A stretch of 33,626 nucleotides of DNA from Stenotrophomonas beteli (lineage in GTDB: Bacteria; Pseudomonadota; Gammaproteobacteria; Xanthomonadales; Xanthomonadaceae): positions 1 through 33,626 of the forward strand of contig NZ_LLXV01000054.1 in NCBI RefSeq assembly GCF_001431665.1, read 5' to 3'. Shown piece by piece: positions 20,630-26,724 of this stretch. Each line of letters begins with the position of its first letter. Within the stretch, counting starts at the first letter, position 1. The notes under the pieces were generated by a model. It had not been told where the DNA came from. It saw only the letters and a program-made list of their open reading frames with translations, and did not search any database. The position numbers were made by a program, and so were the translations under genes.

Positions 20630-20667
20630 AAAAAGCACGGGGCCCGGCATCTGGCCGGGCCCCGTGC
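20630..20667 (-). terminator. Strong intrinsic terminator between hflC and the DUF2065 gene
   Basis: On the minus strand a 14-bp perfect stem, GCACGGGGCCCGGC (20667-20654), five-base loop, GCCGGGCCCCGTGC (20648-20635), followed by TTTTTCC. It starts 18 bases after the hflC stop, and the ribosome-binding site of the next gene comes right after it. Confidence 0.88.
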
Positions 20668-20684
20668 GGTAGTGCCCTGCGACC

Positions 20685-21548
20685 TCAGCGGTCGTTCTTC
20701 AGGTACTGCAGGAACGGGTCGTTCTTGTCGAGCACGATCACGCCGTTGCCGTCGGTCATGGAGCCACGGTAGGCCTCCAGGCTGCGGTAGAACGCGTAGA
20801 ACGACGGATCAGCCGAGCCGGCCTTGCCGTAGATGCGGGTGGCTTCCGCGTCACCTTCACCGCGCAGGCGCTGTGCATCGCGCTCGGCCTCGGCGATCAG
20901 CACGGTGCTGTCACGGTCAGCCTGGGCGCGGATGGTCAGCGACTGCTCCTCACCCTCCGCACGCAGCTTGGCCGCTTCCTGCTTGCGCTGGGCGCGCATG
21001 CGCTCGTACACGTCGTTGATCACCTGGCTGTCGGTCGGCAGGTCCACCTGCTTGATGCGCAGGTCGATCATCTGCATGCCCAGCCCGGCCACCGCTTCGT
21101 TGATCCCCTTCAACTGCTCGGCGATCAGCTCGCTGCGGTCGCCGGACACCAGCTGCTGCAGGGTGCGCGAGTTGATCTGGTTGCGCAGCGAGTCGGTGAT
21201 GATCGGCGCCAGGCGGGCGTTGGCCACGCGCGGGTCGCCGCCGGTGGCGCGGAAGTAGTCACCTACGTTGGAGATGTAGCCGATGGCGAAGAAGTCGACG
21301 CTGACGTCCTTCTGCTCGGCGGTGAAGTAGCGCGCCGGGGCGGTGTCGAGCACCTGGAAGCGGCGGTCGAAGACCTTCACCGTTTCTACCACCGGCACCT
21401 TGAAGTGCAGGCCCGGCTTGATGTCCGAACGCACCACCTTGCCCAGGTTCAGCACCATGGCGGTCTGGTCCTCACGGACCACGTACACCGAGCCGAGCAG
21501 GCCCAGCACCACCGCCACGACCACGGCGATCCAGATTGGACTCTTCAT
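20685..21548 (-). CDS. hflC: HflC, SPFH/Band 7 membrane protein, modulator of FtsH protease
   Basis: With HflK it forms the membrane cage around the FtsH protease that restrains its action on membrane substrates. The 287-residue protein has an N-terminal membrane segment (residues 4-22, PIWIAVVVAVVLGLLGSVYV) and a periplasmic SPFH domain (VREDQTAMVLNLGKVVRSDI, GLHFKVPVVETVKVFDRRFQ). A long helix follows with ERMRAQRKQEAAKLRAEGEE and the Ala/Glu-rich region typical of HflC, and it ends with DPFLQYLKNDR. Its ATG overlaps the hflK stop codon (ATGA), so the pair is translationally coupled. Confidence 0.96.
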   Translation of the reverse strand: MKSPIWIAVVVAVVLGLLGSVYVVREDQTAMVLNLGKVVRSDIKPGLHFKVPVVETVKVFDRRFQVLDTAPARYFTAEQKDVSVDFFAIGYISNVGDYFRATGGDPRVANARLAPIITDSLRNQINSRTLQQLVSGDRSELIAEQLKGINEAVAGLGMQMIDLRIKQVDLPTDSQVINDVYERMRAQRKQEAAKLRAEGEEQSLTIRAQADRDSTVLIAEAERDAQRLRGEGDAEATRIYGKAGSADPSFYAFYRSLEAYRGSMTDGNGVIVLDKNDPFLQYLKNDR

Positions 21549-22678
21549 CGGCTGCCCTCCTCACGGCCGCTCGGTCGCCCGGTCGGGCGGCCCACCGGCC
21601 GGCCCGGATCACGGGACTGTTCCACCGCTGCACCCGGCAGCGACGGCATCACCACCTCCGGGTTGGTCACCCCCGGCGGGGCCGACGGGGCCGGACGGGT
21701 GTCGCCGGTCATCGGCACGTAGATCAGCTGGCGGCCATCGCCACCGATCACCTTGCGGTTCTCGCTCAGCACCTGCTGCACGGTCTCCAGCCACAGGCGC
21801 TTGCGGGTCACTTCCGGGGCGTCCTTGTACTGGGCCTGCAACAGGCTGAAGCGCTGCGCATCACCCTCGGCCTTGGACACCACGGCCTGCTTGTAGCCTT
21901 CGGCAGTGGTACGGGCGCGCGAGGCCTGGCCTCGGGCTTCCGGCACCACCTTGGCGGCGTAGGCCTGGGCTTCGTTGATCAGGCGTTCCTTGACCTGCTG
22001 GGCGCCGTTGACCTCGTCGAAGGCCGGCTTCACCTCTTCCGGCGGACGCGCGTCCTGCAGGGTCAGGCCGGTCACGGTCAGGCCGGTCTTGAAGGCCTTC
22101 AGCAGCGCCTGCAGGCGCTCTTCGGCGGCCACGGCCAGCGGGCCACGGTTGTTCAGTACGGCGTTGAGATCGGCGCGGCCGACTTCCTCACGCACCGCGC
22201 TCTGCGCCGACTGCTCCAGCACCTGGTTGGCATCGACGGTGCCGAACAGGTACTGCTGCGGGTCGTCAATGCGGTACTGGACGTTCAGCGAGACGTTGAC
22301 GATGTTCTCGTCACGGGTCAGCACCGGCACCTGGATCGAGAAGGTCTTGATCTCGGTGGCGTTGACTTTGGTGACCGATTCGATCGGCCACGGCAGCTTG
22401 AAGTTCGGTCCGGGCTGCAGGATGCGCGAGAACTGGCCGAAGCGCAGCACCACGCCACGCTGCTGTTCGCCGATCAGCTGGAAGCTGGAGAACAGCACCA
22501 GCAGCACCACCGCCGCCACCACCCAACGCACGATGCCGCCGTCGAACAGGTCCTTCAGCGGCCCGGGCAGTCCGCCCCAGCCACCACCATTGCCACCGCC
22601 GCGGGACCCGAACGGCCCGCGTCGATTGTCCTCGGGGCCTTGTCCGCCCTTGTTGCCGCCGGGTGTATTCCAGGCCAT
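21545..22678 (-). CDS. hflK: HflK, SPFH/Band 7 membrane protein, modulator of FtsH protease
   Basis: Partner of HflC in the FtsH-regulating complex. The 377-residue protein opens with the Gly-rich cytoplasmic tail typical of HflK (MAWNTPGGNKGGQGPEDNRR), has a membrane segment at about 49-69 (GIVRWVVAAVVLLVLFSSFQ), then the SPFH domain (EQQRGVVLRFGQFSRILQPG, GPNFKLPWPIESVTKVNATE). A helical region with EAQAYAAKVVPEARGQASRA follows, ending in a Pro/Gly/Arg-rich C-terminal tail (GRPVGRPTGRPSGREEGSR). The start at 22678 has TGGAG upstream. The usual upstream neighbour hflX is absent here; an oxidoreductase gene is divergent instead. Confidence 0.96.
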   Translation of the reverse strand: MAWNTPGGNKGGQGPEDNRRGPFGSRGGGNGGGWGGLPGPLKDLFDGGIVRWVVAAVVLLVLFSSFQLIGEQQRGVVLRFGQFSRILQPGPNFKLPWPIESVTKVNATEIKTFSIQVPVLTRDENIVNVSLNVQYRIDDPQQYLFGTVDANQVLEQSAQSAVREEVGRADLNAVLNNRGPLAVAAEERLQALLKAFKTGLTVTGLTLQDARPPEEVKPAFDEVNGAQQVKERLINEAQAYAAKVVPEARGQASRARTTAEGYKQAVVSKAEGDAQRFSLLQAQYKDAPEVTRKRLWLETVQQVLSENRKVIGGDGRQLIYVPMTGDTRPAPSAPPGVTNPEVVMPSLPGAAVEQSRDPGRPVGRPTGRPSGREEGSR

Positions 22679-22831
22679 GCACGCTCCATCAAGATTTGGG
22701 CTGCGGCGCGGGCCCTTCCCGCACCACCAGCCGTGAAACCATCACCGATCATACAAGATGGGGCGGATCGGCAGGATCGAAAGGGCCCCGAGGGGGTAAG
22801 GTGGCGTTTTCCTCGAAGTCAGGCAGCGCCG
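22679..22831. promoter_or_regulatory. Divergent promoter region of hflK and the oxidoreductase gene
   Basis: A 153-base gap. On the minus strand TATGAT (22753-22748) is a reasonable -10 for hflK, with no clear -35. On the plus strand I see no strong hexamers; the oxidoreductase ATG has only a weak purine stretch (AGTCAGG) before it. Confidence 0.4.
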
Positions 22832-23827
22832 ATGGCCCCCACCACCCCGTTCACCGCCTTCCGCATCGAAAACGACGACGCCGGCTACCGCAGCGGGCTG
22901 GCCCAGCTCAGCATCGACGAGCTCAACCCGGGCCAGGTACTGATCCGCGCGCAGTGGTCGTCGGTCAATTACAAGGACGCGCTGGCCGGCACCGGCAAGG
23001 GCCGGATCCTGCGCCGCTTCCCGCTGGTGGGGGGCATCGACGTGGCCGGTACCGTGGTCGCCAGCACCGACCCGGCCTGGCGTGAAGGCGATGCCGTACT
23101 CGCCACCGGCTGCGGCCTCAGCGAGACCCGCGATGGCGGCTACAGCCAATACGTGCGACTGGAATCGAGCGCGGTGATCGCGCAGCCGGCCGGGCTGAGC
23201 CCGCGCGAGGCGATGGTGCTGGGTACCGCTGGCTTCACTGCGGCGCTGGCCCTGCTGCGCATGCAGGACAACCGACAGGCCCCGGAGCTCGGCCCGCTGG
23301 CGGTCACCGGCGCCAGCGGCGGCGTCGGTGCGCTGGCCCTGTCGATCTTCAGCCGTGCCGGTTACACGGTGCATGCGATCAGCGGCAAGCCGGACCAGGC
23401 CGGCTTCCTGCGCAGCATCGGCGCCACCGAAGTGCTGCCGCGCGAAGCGCTGGCCGATACCAGCCCACTGCAGTCGGCACGTTTCGGCGGTGGCCTGGAC
23501 AATGCCGGCGGCAACATGCTGGCCAGCCTGCTGGCGCAGACCGTGCCCTACGGCAGCGTGGTCAGCGCCGGCCTGGCCGCCAGCCCGAAGCTGGAGATGA
23601 CGGTGATGCCGTTCATCCTGCGCGGTGTGTCGCTGCTGGGGGTGTCATCGGCCAACGCGCCGCGCGGGCTGCGCGAAGAGGTGTGGTCGCGCCTGGGCGG
23701 CGAATGGAAGCCGCAGCACCTGGACCGCATCTGCACCGCCGAGGTGGGACTGGATGGCCTGCCGGCGGTATTCGAGCGGATGCTGGCTGGTGGCTCGCTG
23801 GGGCGTACCGTGGTGCGGATCGACTGA
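22832..23827 (+). CDS. Acryloyl-CoA reductase / YhdH-type quinone oxidoreductase family (MDR)
   Basis: A 331-residue NADPH-dependent medium-chain reductase without zinc, of the YhdH/AcuI branch. Members reduce acryloyl-CoA to propanoyl-CoA. It has the GroES-like N-terminal part (SSVNYKDALAGTGKGRILRR, FPLVGGIDVAGTVVAS), the family block EGDAVLATGCGLSETRDGGY, and the nucleotide-binding motif PLAVTGASGGVGALALSIFS with Rossmann GASGGVG. It continues through GVSLLGVSSANAPRGLREEV and ends GRTVVRID, as in YhdH. The start at ATG 22832 (MAPTTPFTAFRIENDD) fits the family; the frame is open far upstream, antisense to hflK, without biological support. It stands alone and may protect against acrylate-type electrophiles, which is inferred from the family. 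Confidence 0.9.
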   Translation: MAPTTPFTAFRIENDDAGYRSGLAQLSIDELNPGQVLIRAQWSSVNYKDALAGTGKGRILRRFPLVGGIDVAGTVVASTDPAWREGDAVLATGCGLSETRDGGYSQYVRLESSAVIAQPAGLSPREAMVLGTAGFTAALALLRMQDNRQAPELGPLAVTGASGGVGALALSIFSRAGYTVHAISGKPDQAGFLRSIGATEVLPREALADTSPLQSARFGGGLDNAGGNMLASLLAQTVPYGSVVSAGLAASPKLEMTVMPFILRGVSLLGVSSANAPRGLREEVWSRLGGEWKPQHLDRICTAEVGLDGLPAVFERMLAGGSLGRTVVRID

Positions 23828-23870
23828 ACGTCGCAGGCAGGCGACGGACGGCACGCGCGCCCCTCCCGCC

Positions 23871-23904
23871 GGTAATGTGCCCGCACTACACTGCGGGCAT
23901 TACC
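23871..23904 (+). promoter_or_regulatory. Large palindrome over a putative promoter of the response regulator gene
   Basis: GGTAAT (23871-23876) and GCCCGCA (23879-23885) pair with TGCGGGC (23892-23898) and ATTACC (23899-23904), a 13-bp stem with a two-base bulge and a six-base loop. The loop region carries TACACT (23887-23892), a plausible -10 hexamer. The ribosome-binding site GGGGA starts two bases after the palindrome. It could be an operator, a leader hairpin, or a terminator of the upstream gene without a T-run. Confidence 0.55.
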
Positions 23905-23915
23905 TGGGGAACAAC

Positions 23916-24287
23916 ATGGCACGCATTCTGATCGTCGACGACTCACCGTCGCAGCTGCTGGGGATACAGCGCATCGTCGAGAAGCTCGGGCACCAGATCC
24001 TGACCGCCACCGATGGCGCCGCCGGGGTCGAGACCGCCAAGGCCGAGCTGCCCGACCTGGTCCTGATGGACGTGGTGATGCCCAACCTCAACGGCTTCCA
24101 GGCCACCCGCACGCTGGCCCGCGACGAGGCGACCCGGCACATCCCGGTGATCCTGGTGACCACCAAGGACCAGGACACCGACCGCATGTGGGGCATGCGC
24201 CAGGGCGCCAAGGCCTACATCACCAAGCCGTTCTCGGAAGACGAGCTGTCCGAGGTGCTGGAGCGGGTGTTCGCCGGCCAGGGCTGA
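23916..24287 (+). CDS. PilH-like single-domain response regulator
   Basis: A 123-residue CheY-fold receiver with no output domain. The acidic pocket is Asp8-Asp9 (ILIVDDSPSQ), the phosphorylation site is Asp52 (LVLMDVVMPNLNGFQATR), the switch Thr lies in VILVTTKDQDTDRMWGMRQG, and the conserved Lys is in AYITKPF. The TKDQxTDxxWGxRQGAxxYxxKP run is typical of PilH and related twitching-motility regulators. The start at ATG 23916 follows GGGGA. No pilG, pilI or chpA is nearby, so this is an orphan copy; a role in type IV pilus control or in another phosphorelay remains open. It is preceded by a large palindrome and followed by SMAG repeats. Confidence 0.92.
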   Translation: MARILIVDDSPSQLLGIQRIVEKLGHQILTATDGAAGVETAKAELPDLVLMDVVMPNLNGFQATRTLARDEATRHIPVILVTTKDQDTDRMWGMRQGAKAYITKPFSEDELSEVLERVFAGQG

Positions 24288-24297
24288 GAGGTTCCCG

Positions 24298-24321
24298 GTA
24301 GGTGCCAACCTTGGTTGGCAC
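24298..24321 (+). repeat. SMAG (GTAG) repeat unit
   Basis: GTAG head, then GTGCCAACC, TT, GGTTGGCAC: a 24-base palindromic unit 11 bases after the response regulator stop codon. The same GGTGCCAACC arm type occurs at 26656-26679. Confidence 0.82.
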
Positions 24322-24327
24322 GCTTCT

Positions 24328-24354
24328 GTAGAGTCGAGCCATGCTCGACTCTAC
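24328..24354. repeat. SMAG (GTAG) repeat unit, fully palindromic
   Basis: GTAGAGTCGAG, loop CCATG, CTCGACTCTAC: an 11-bp perfect stem including the GTAG head and its complement. It is 12 bases before the cbpA stop codon and could end transcripts from both sides. Confidence 0.82.
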
Positions 24355-24366
24355 ATAACCAAAGCC

Positions 24367-25254
24367 TCAGATCGTCTCGCCGAACGCCTTGGCCAGATTG
24401 CGGTAGGCCTTCTTCTGCGCTTCGTCGGTCGCAGCCGGGGCCACGATCTCGATTTCAACGATCTGGTCGCCATCCGGATTACCCGGCAGGCCGCGCCCGC
24501 GCAGGCGCAGCTTGCGGCCGGCATCGGAGTCGGCCGGGATCTTCAGCTCCACCGCACCGCCCAGGGTCGGCACGCTGATGCTGGTGCCCAGCGCCGCCTG
24601 CCACGGCGTCACCGGCAGCGTGTAGAGGATGTTGCGGCCATCAACCTCGAACTGCGGGTGCGCGGCGTACTCCACTTCCAGCAGCAGATTGCCGCCATGG
24701 TTGCCCTGCCCGGCCAGGCGGATCACCTGCCCCGGGCGGATGCCCTTGGGCACGCGCACGTCCAGCTGCTTGCCGTTGACGGTGATGCGCAGGCTGTCGC
24801 CGCTGTAGGCCGCCTCCAGCGGTACCGACAGCTTGGCGCGGGTATCGCGGTTGGGCGCATGGCCCTGGTTGCTGAAGCCCGGACCCGGGCCAGCACCGCC
24901 GCGCTGGCGGGCGAACAGGCTCTCGAAGAAGTCGCTGAAGCCGCCATTGGCGCCACCGCCACCAAACACTTCCTCGAAGTTGAAGCCGCCGGCACCACCG
25001 TAGTTCGGCGGCACGTTGAATTCCTCGCCCGGGCGGTAGCCCTGCGCGCGCAGCTGGTCGTACGCCGCGCGCTTCTCCGGGTCACGCAGCGCCTCGTAGG
25101 CTTCGTTGACCGCCTTGAACTTGTCTTCGGCCCCGGCCTCCTTGCTGACGTCCGGGTGGTACTTGCGTGCCAGCCGGCGATAGGCGGTCTTGATCTCCGC
25201 CTCGCCCGCGCTCGGTTCCACCCCCAGGGTGGCGTAGTAATCCTTGAATTCCAT
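24367..25254 (-). CDS. cbpA: CbpA-type DnaJ co-chaperone (curved DNA-binding protein A)
   Basis: A J-domain protein of 295 residues that stimulates DnaK ATPase; E. coli CbpA also binds curved DNA. The J domain is at 1-70 (MEFKDYYATLGVEPSAGEAE, with HPD at 33-35). A Gly/Phe-rich linker follows at about 85-130 (GGAGGFNFEEVFGGGGANGG), then two C-terminal substrate-binding beta domains with VRVPKGIRPGQVIRLAGQGN and LKIPADSDAGRKLRLRGRGL. The zinc finger of DnaJ is absent, which with the length supports CbpA over DnaJ. The start at 25254 has GAGG upstream. The usual cbpM modulator does not follow. It is divergent from the peroxiredoxin gene. Confidence 0.92.
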   Translation of the reverse strand: MEFKDYYATLGVEPSAGEAEIKTAYRRLARKYHPDVSKEAGAEDKFKAVNEAYEALRDPEKRAAYDQLRAQGYRPGEEFNVPPNYGGAGGFNFEEVFGGGGANGGFSDFFESLFARQRGGAGPGPGFSNQGHAPNRDTRAKLSVPLEAAYSGDSLRITVNGKQLDVRVPKGIRPGQVIRLAGQGNHGGNLLLEVEYAAHPQFEVDGRNILYTLPVTPWQAALGTSISVPTLGGAVELKIPADSDAGRKLRLRGRGLPGNPDGDQIVEIEIVAPAATDEAQKKAYRNLAKAFGETI

Positions 25255-25515
25255 CCAGCTACCTCGATTCGCTTCGGCCGCGCCGGTGGCGCCGCCCCGG
25301 GTTCATTCTACGCGCCGGCGATGCTACGCCGCCCCTCGTGCGGCGCCGGTGAGGCCGACTGATCCTGCGCAATGCGGCTGCCCTCCCCCTGCCCCAGGCT
25401 GTGGCTGGAAGGCTGCGCTGCAAAGCCTGAAGATGGGGCCTGCACACCGGGTTTCCAATGTCTTGACGCGCCTGTCCCATCCGGCCCCCTAGCCTGCCCC
25501 TGCAAGGAGTTCCCC
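25255..25515. promoter_or_regulatory. Divergent promoter region of cbpA and the peroxiredoxin gene
   Basis: A 261-base gap. On the minus strand TAGAAT near 25304-25309 is a possible -10 for cbpA. On the plus strand TTGACG (25463-25468) is a good -35 with only a distant, poor -10 (TAGCCT at 25490). AAGGAG (25504-25509) is the ribosome site of the peroxiredoxin gene. I recognise no OxyR or heat-shock operator. Confidence 0.4.
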
Positions 25516-25998
25516 ATGACCATCCACGTCGGCGACCACATTCCGGAAGTCACCCTCAAGCGCATCCGCGAGGGCATCGAAACGCTCGATACGCATTCGC
25601 TGTTCGATGCGCGCAAGGTGGTGCTGTTCGCCGTGCCCGGTGCGTTCACCCCCACCTGCTCGGCGCGCCACCTGCCCGGCTTCGTCGAAAAATTCCAGGA
25701 GTTCCGCCAGCGCGGTATCGACGTCTACTGCATGGCCGTCAACGATCCGTTCGTGATGAAGGCCTGGGCCGCCGAGCAGAACGTGCCCGACGGGCTGCTG
25801 ATGCTGTCCGATGGCAATGCCGAACTGACCCGCGCGCTCGGCCTGGAACTTGACGCCAGCGCCTCGGGCATGGGCATCCGCTCGCGCCGCTTCGCGCTGT
25901 ACGTGGTCGATGGCGTGGTGCGCGCGGCGTGGGTCGAACAGCCCGGCCAGTTCGAAGTGTCTTCGGCCGAGTACGTGCTGGAGCACCTGCCTACCTGA
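25516..25998 (+). CDS. Peroxiredoxin, Prx5/PrxII type
   Basis: A 160-residue thiol peroxidase that reduces hydrogen peroxide and alkyl peroxides, probably with glutaredoxin or glutathione. The active-site block is VPGAFTPTCSARHLPGF with peroxidatic Cys48, and VYCMAVNDPFVMKAW places a second Cys at 72, the arrangement of PrxII/Prx5 proteins. GIRSRRFALYVVDGVV is the conserved C-terminal strand region. The start at ATG 25516 has AAGGAG at ideal spacing. The ferritin-like gene starts 29 bases after its stop, so the two are probably one operon pairing peroxide removal with iron storage. Confidence 0.95.
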   Translation: MTIHVGDHIPEVTLKRIREGIETLDTHSLFDARKVVLFAVPGAFTPTCSARHLPGFVEKFQEFRQRGIDVYCMAVNDPFVMKAWAAEQNVPDGLLMLSDGNAELTRALGLELDASASGMGIRSRRFALYVVDGVVRAAWVEQPGQFEVSSAEYVLEHLPT

Positions 25999-26027
25999 TT
26001 CCCCAACGCAAGAGGAAACGGCCAGCC

Positions 26028-26603
26028 ATGTCCAGCAAGCCAGCCAAAGCCGCAAAGCCCGCCGCCCAGGTTCCCGGCATCAGCGACCGCGCGACCCTGC
26101 GCGAACGCGCCCGGCGCAACATCGAGGACGGCGCGATCACCGACAGCTACAGCGCCGACCGCGAGGTGGTGATCAAACTGCTCAACGAGGCTCTGGCCAC
26201 CGAGTACGTCTGCGTGCTGCGCTACTACCGGCACTATTTCATGGCCAAGGGCATGCTGGCCGACGCGGTCAAGGCCGAATTCCTCGAGCACGCACAGCAG
26301 GAGCAGGCGCATGCCGGCAAGCTGGCCGAGCGCATCGTCCAGCTCGGCGGCGAGCCCGACTTCAACCCCGATACGCTGACCGCGCGGTCGCATGCCGAGT
26401 ACAAGGAAGGCAGCGACCTGCGCGACATGGTGCGCGAGAACCTGGTGGCCGAGCGCATCGCCATCGACAGCTATCGGGAGATGATCAACGTCATCGGCGA
26501 CCGCGATACCACCACCAAGCGCATTCTCGAAGAGATCCTCGCGCAGGAAGAGGAACACGCCGACGAGTTCGCCGACCTGCTGGACGGGTGGATCGGGGAG
26601 TAG
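26028..26603 (+). CDS. Ferritin-like / bacterioferritin family protein
   Basis: A 191-residue four-helix iron-binding protein. A basic Ala/Lys/Pro N-terminal extension of about 20 residues (MSSKPAKAAKPAAQVPG) precedes the ferritin fold. Di-iron ligands are visible in all four helices: Glu59 (NEALATEYVCVLRYY), Glu and His in QQEQAHAGKLAERI, Glu in ENLVAERIAIDSY, and Glu/His in AQEEEHADEF. Aligned with E. coli Bfr, the heme-ligand Met52 is Gln here (EQAH in place of EMKH), so it should lack the bacterioferritin heme. The extra N-terminal tail could contact DNA as in Dps. The start at ATG 26028 follows AGAGGAAA. It is the second gene of the peroxiredoxin operon. Confidence 0.9.
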   Translation: MSSKPAKAAKPAAQVPGISDRATLRERARRNIEDGAITDSYSADREVVIKLLNEALATEYVCVLRYYRHYFMAKGMLADAVKAEFLEHAQQEQAHAGKLAERIVQLGGEPDFNPDTLTARSHAEYKEGSDLRDMVRENLVAERIAIDSYREMINVIGDRDTTTKRILEEILAQEEEHADEFADLLDGWIGE

Positions 26604-26622
26604 CGGCCCCGCATACGCCTTG

Positions 26623-26679
26623 GTAGATGCCCACCTGGGTGGGCGCATTTATCGCGTGCCAACCAAGGTTGGCACCTAC
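26623..26679. repeat. Facing pair of SMAG (GTAG) repeats
   Basis: Unit 1 (26623-26648) reads GTAGATGCCCACC, T, GGGTGGGCGCAT. Unit 2 (26656-26679, opposite orientation) reads GTGCCAACC, AA, GGTTGGCACCTAC. The two arms differ in sequence class, so the pair was not formed by simple inversion of one unit. It lies between convergent genes. Confidence 0.82.
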
Positions 26680-26701
26680 CAGAGCATGGATGCGTCGGGT
26701 C

Positions 26702-26724
26702 GACGGGCCATTCCCGGCACCTAC
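26702..26724 (-). repeat. Degenerate SMAG-like unit overlapping the PBP1C stop codon
   Basis: On the minus strand GTAGGTGCCGGGAATGGCCC begins at 26724. The head and first arm fit a SMAG unit but the inverted arm is imperfect. The TAG of the head (26723-26721) is the stop codon of the PBP1C gene. Confidence 0.45.

Noticed and set aside
20635..20667. The hairpin between hflC and DUF2065 as a SMAG repeat
   Set aside because: It has no GTAG head and is followed by T5, so it is a terminator.
21536..22831. Upstream extension of the oxidoreductase reading frame
   Set aside because: It is antisense to the whole of hflK; the family N-terminus begins at 22832.
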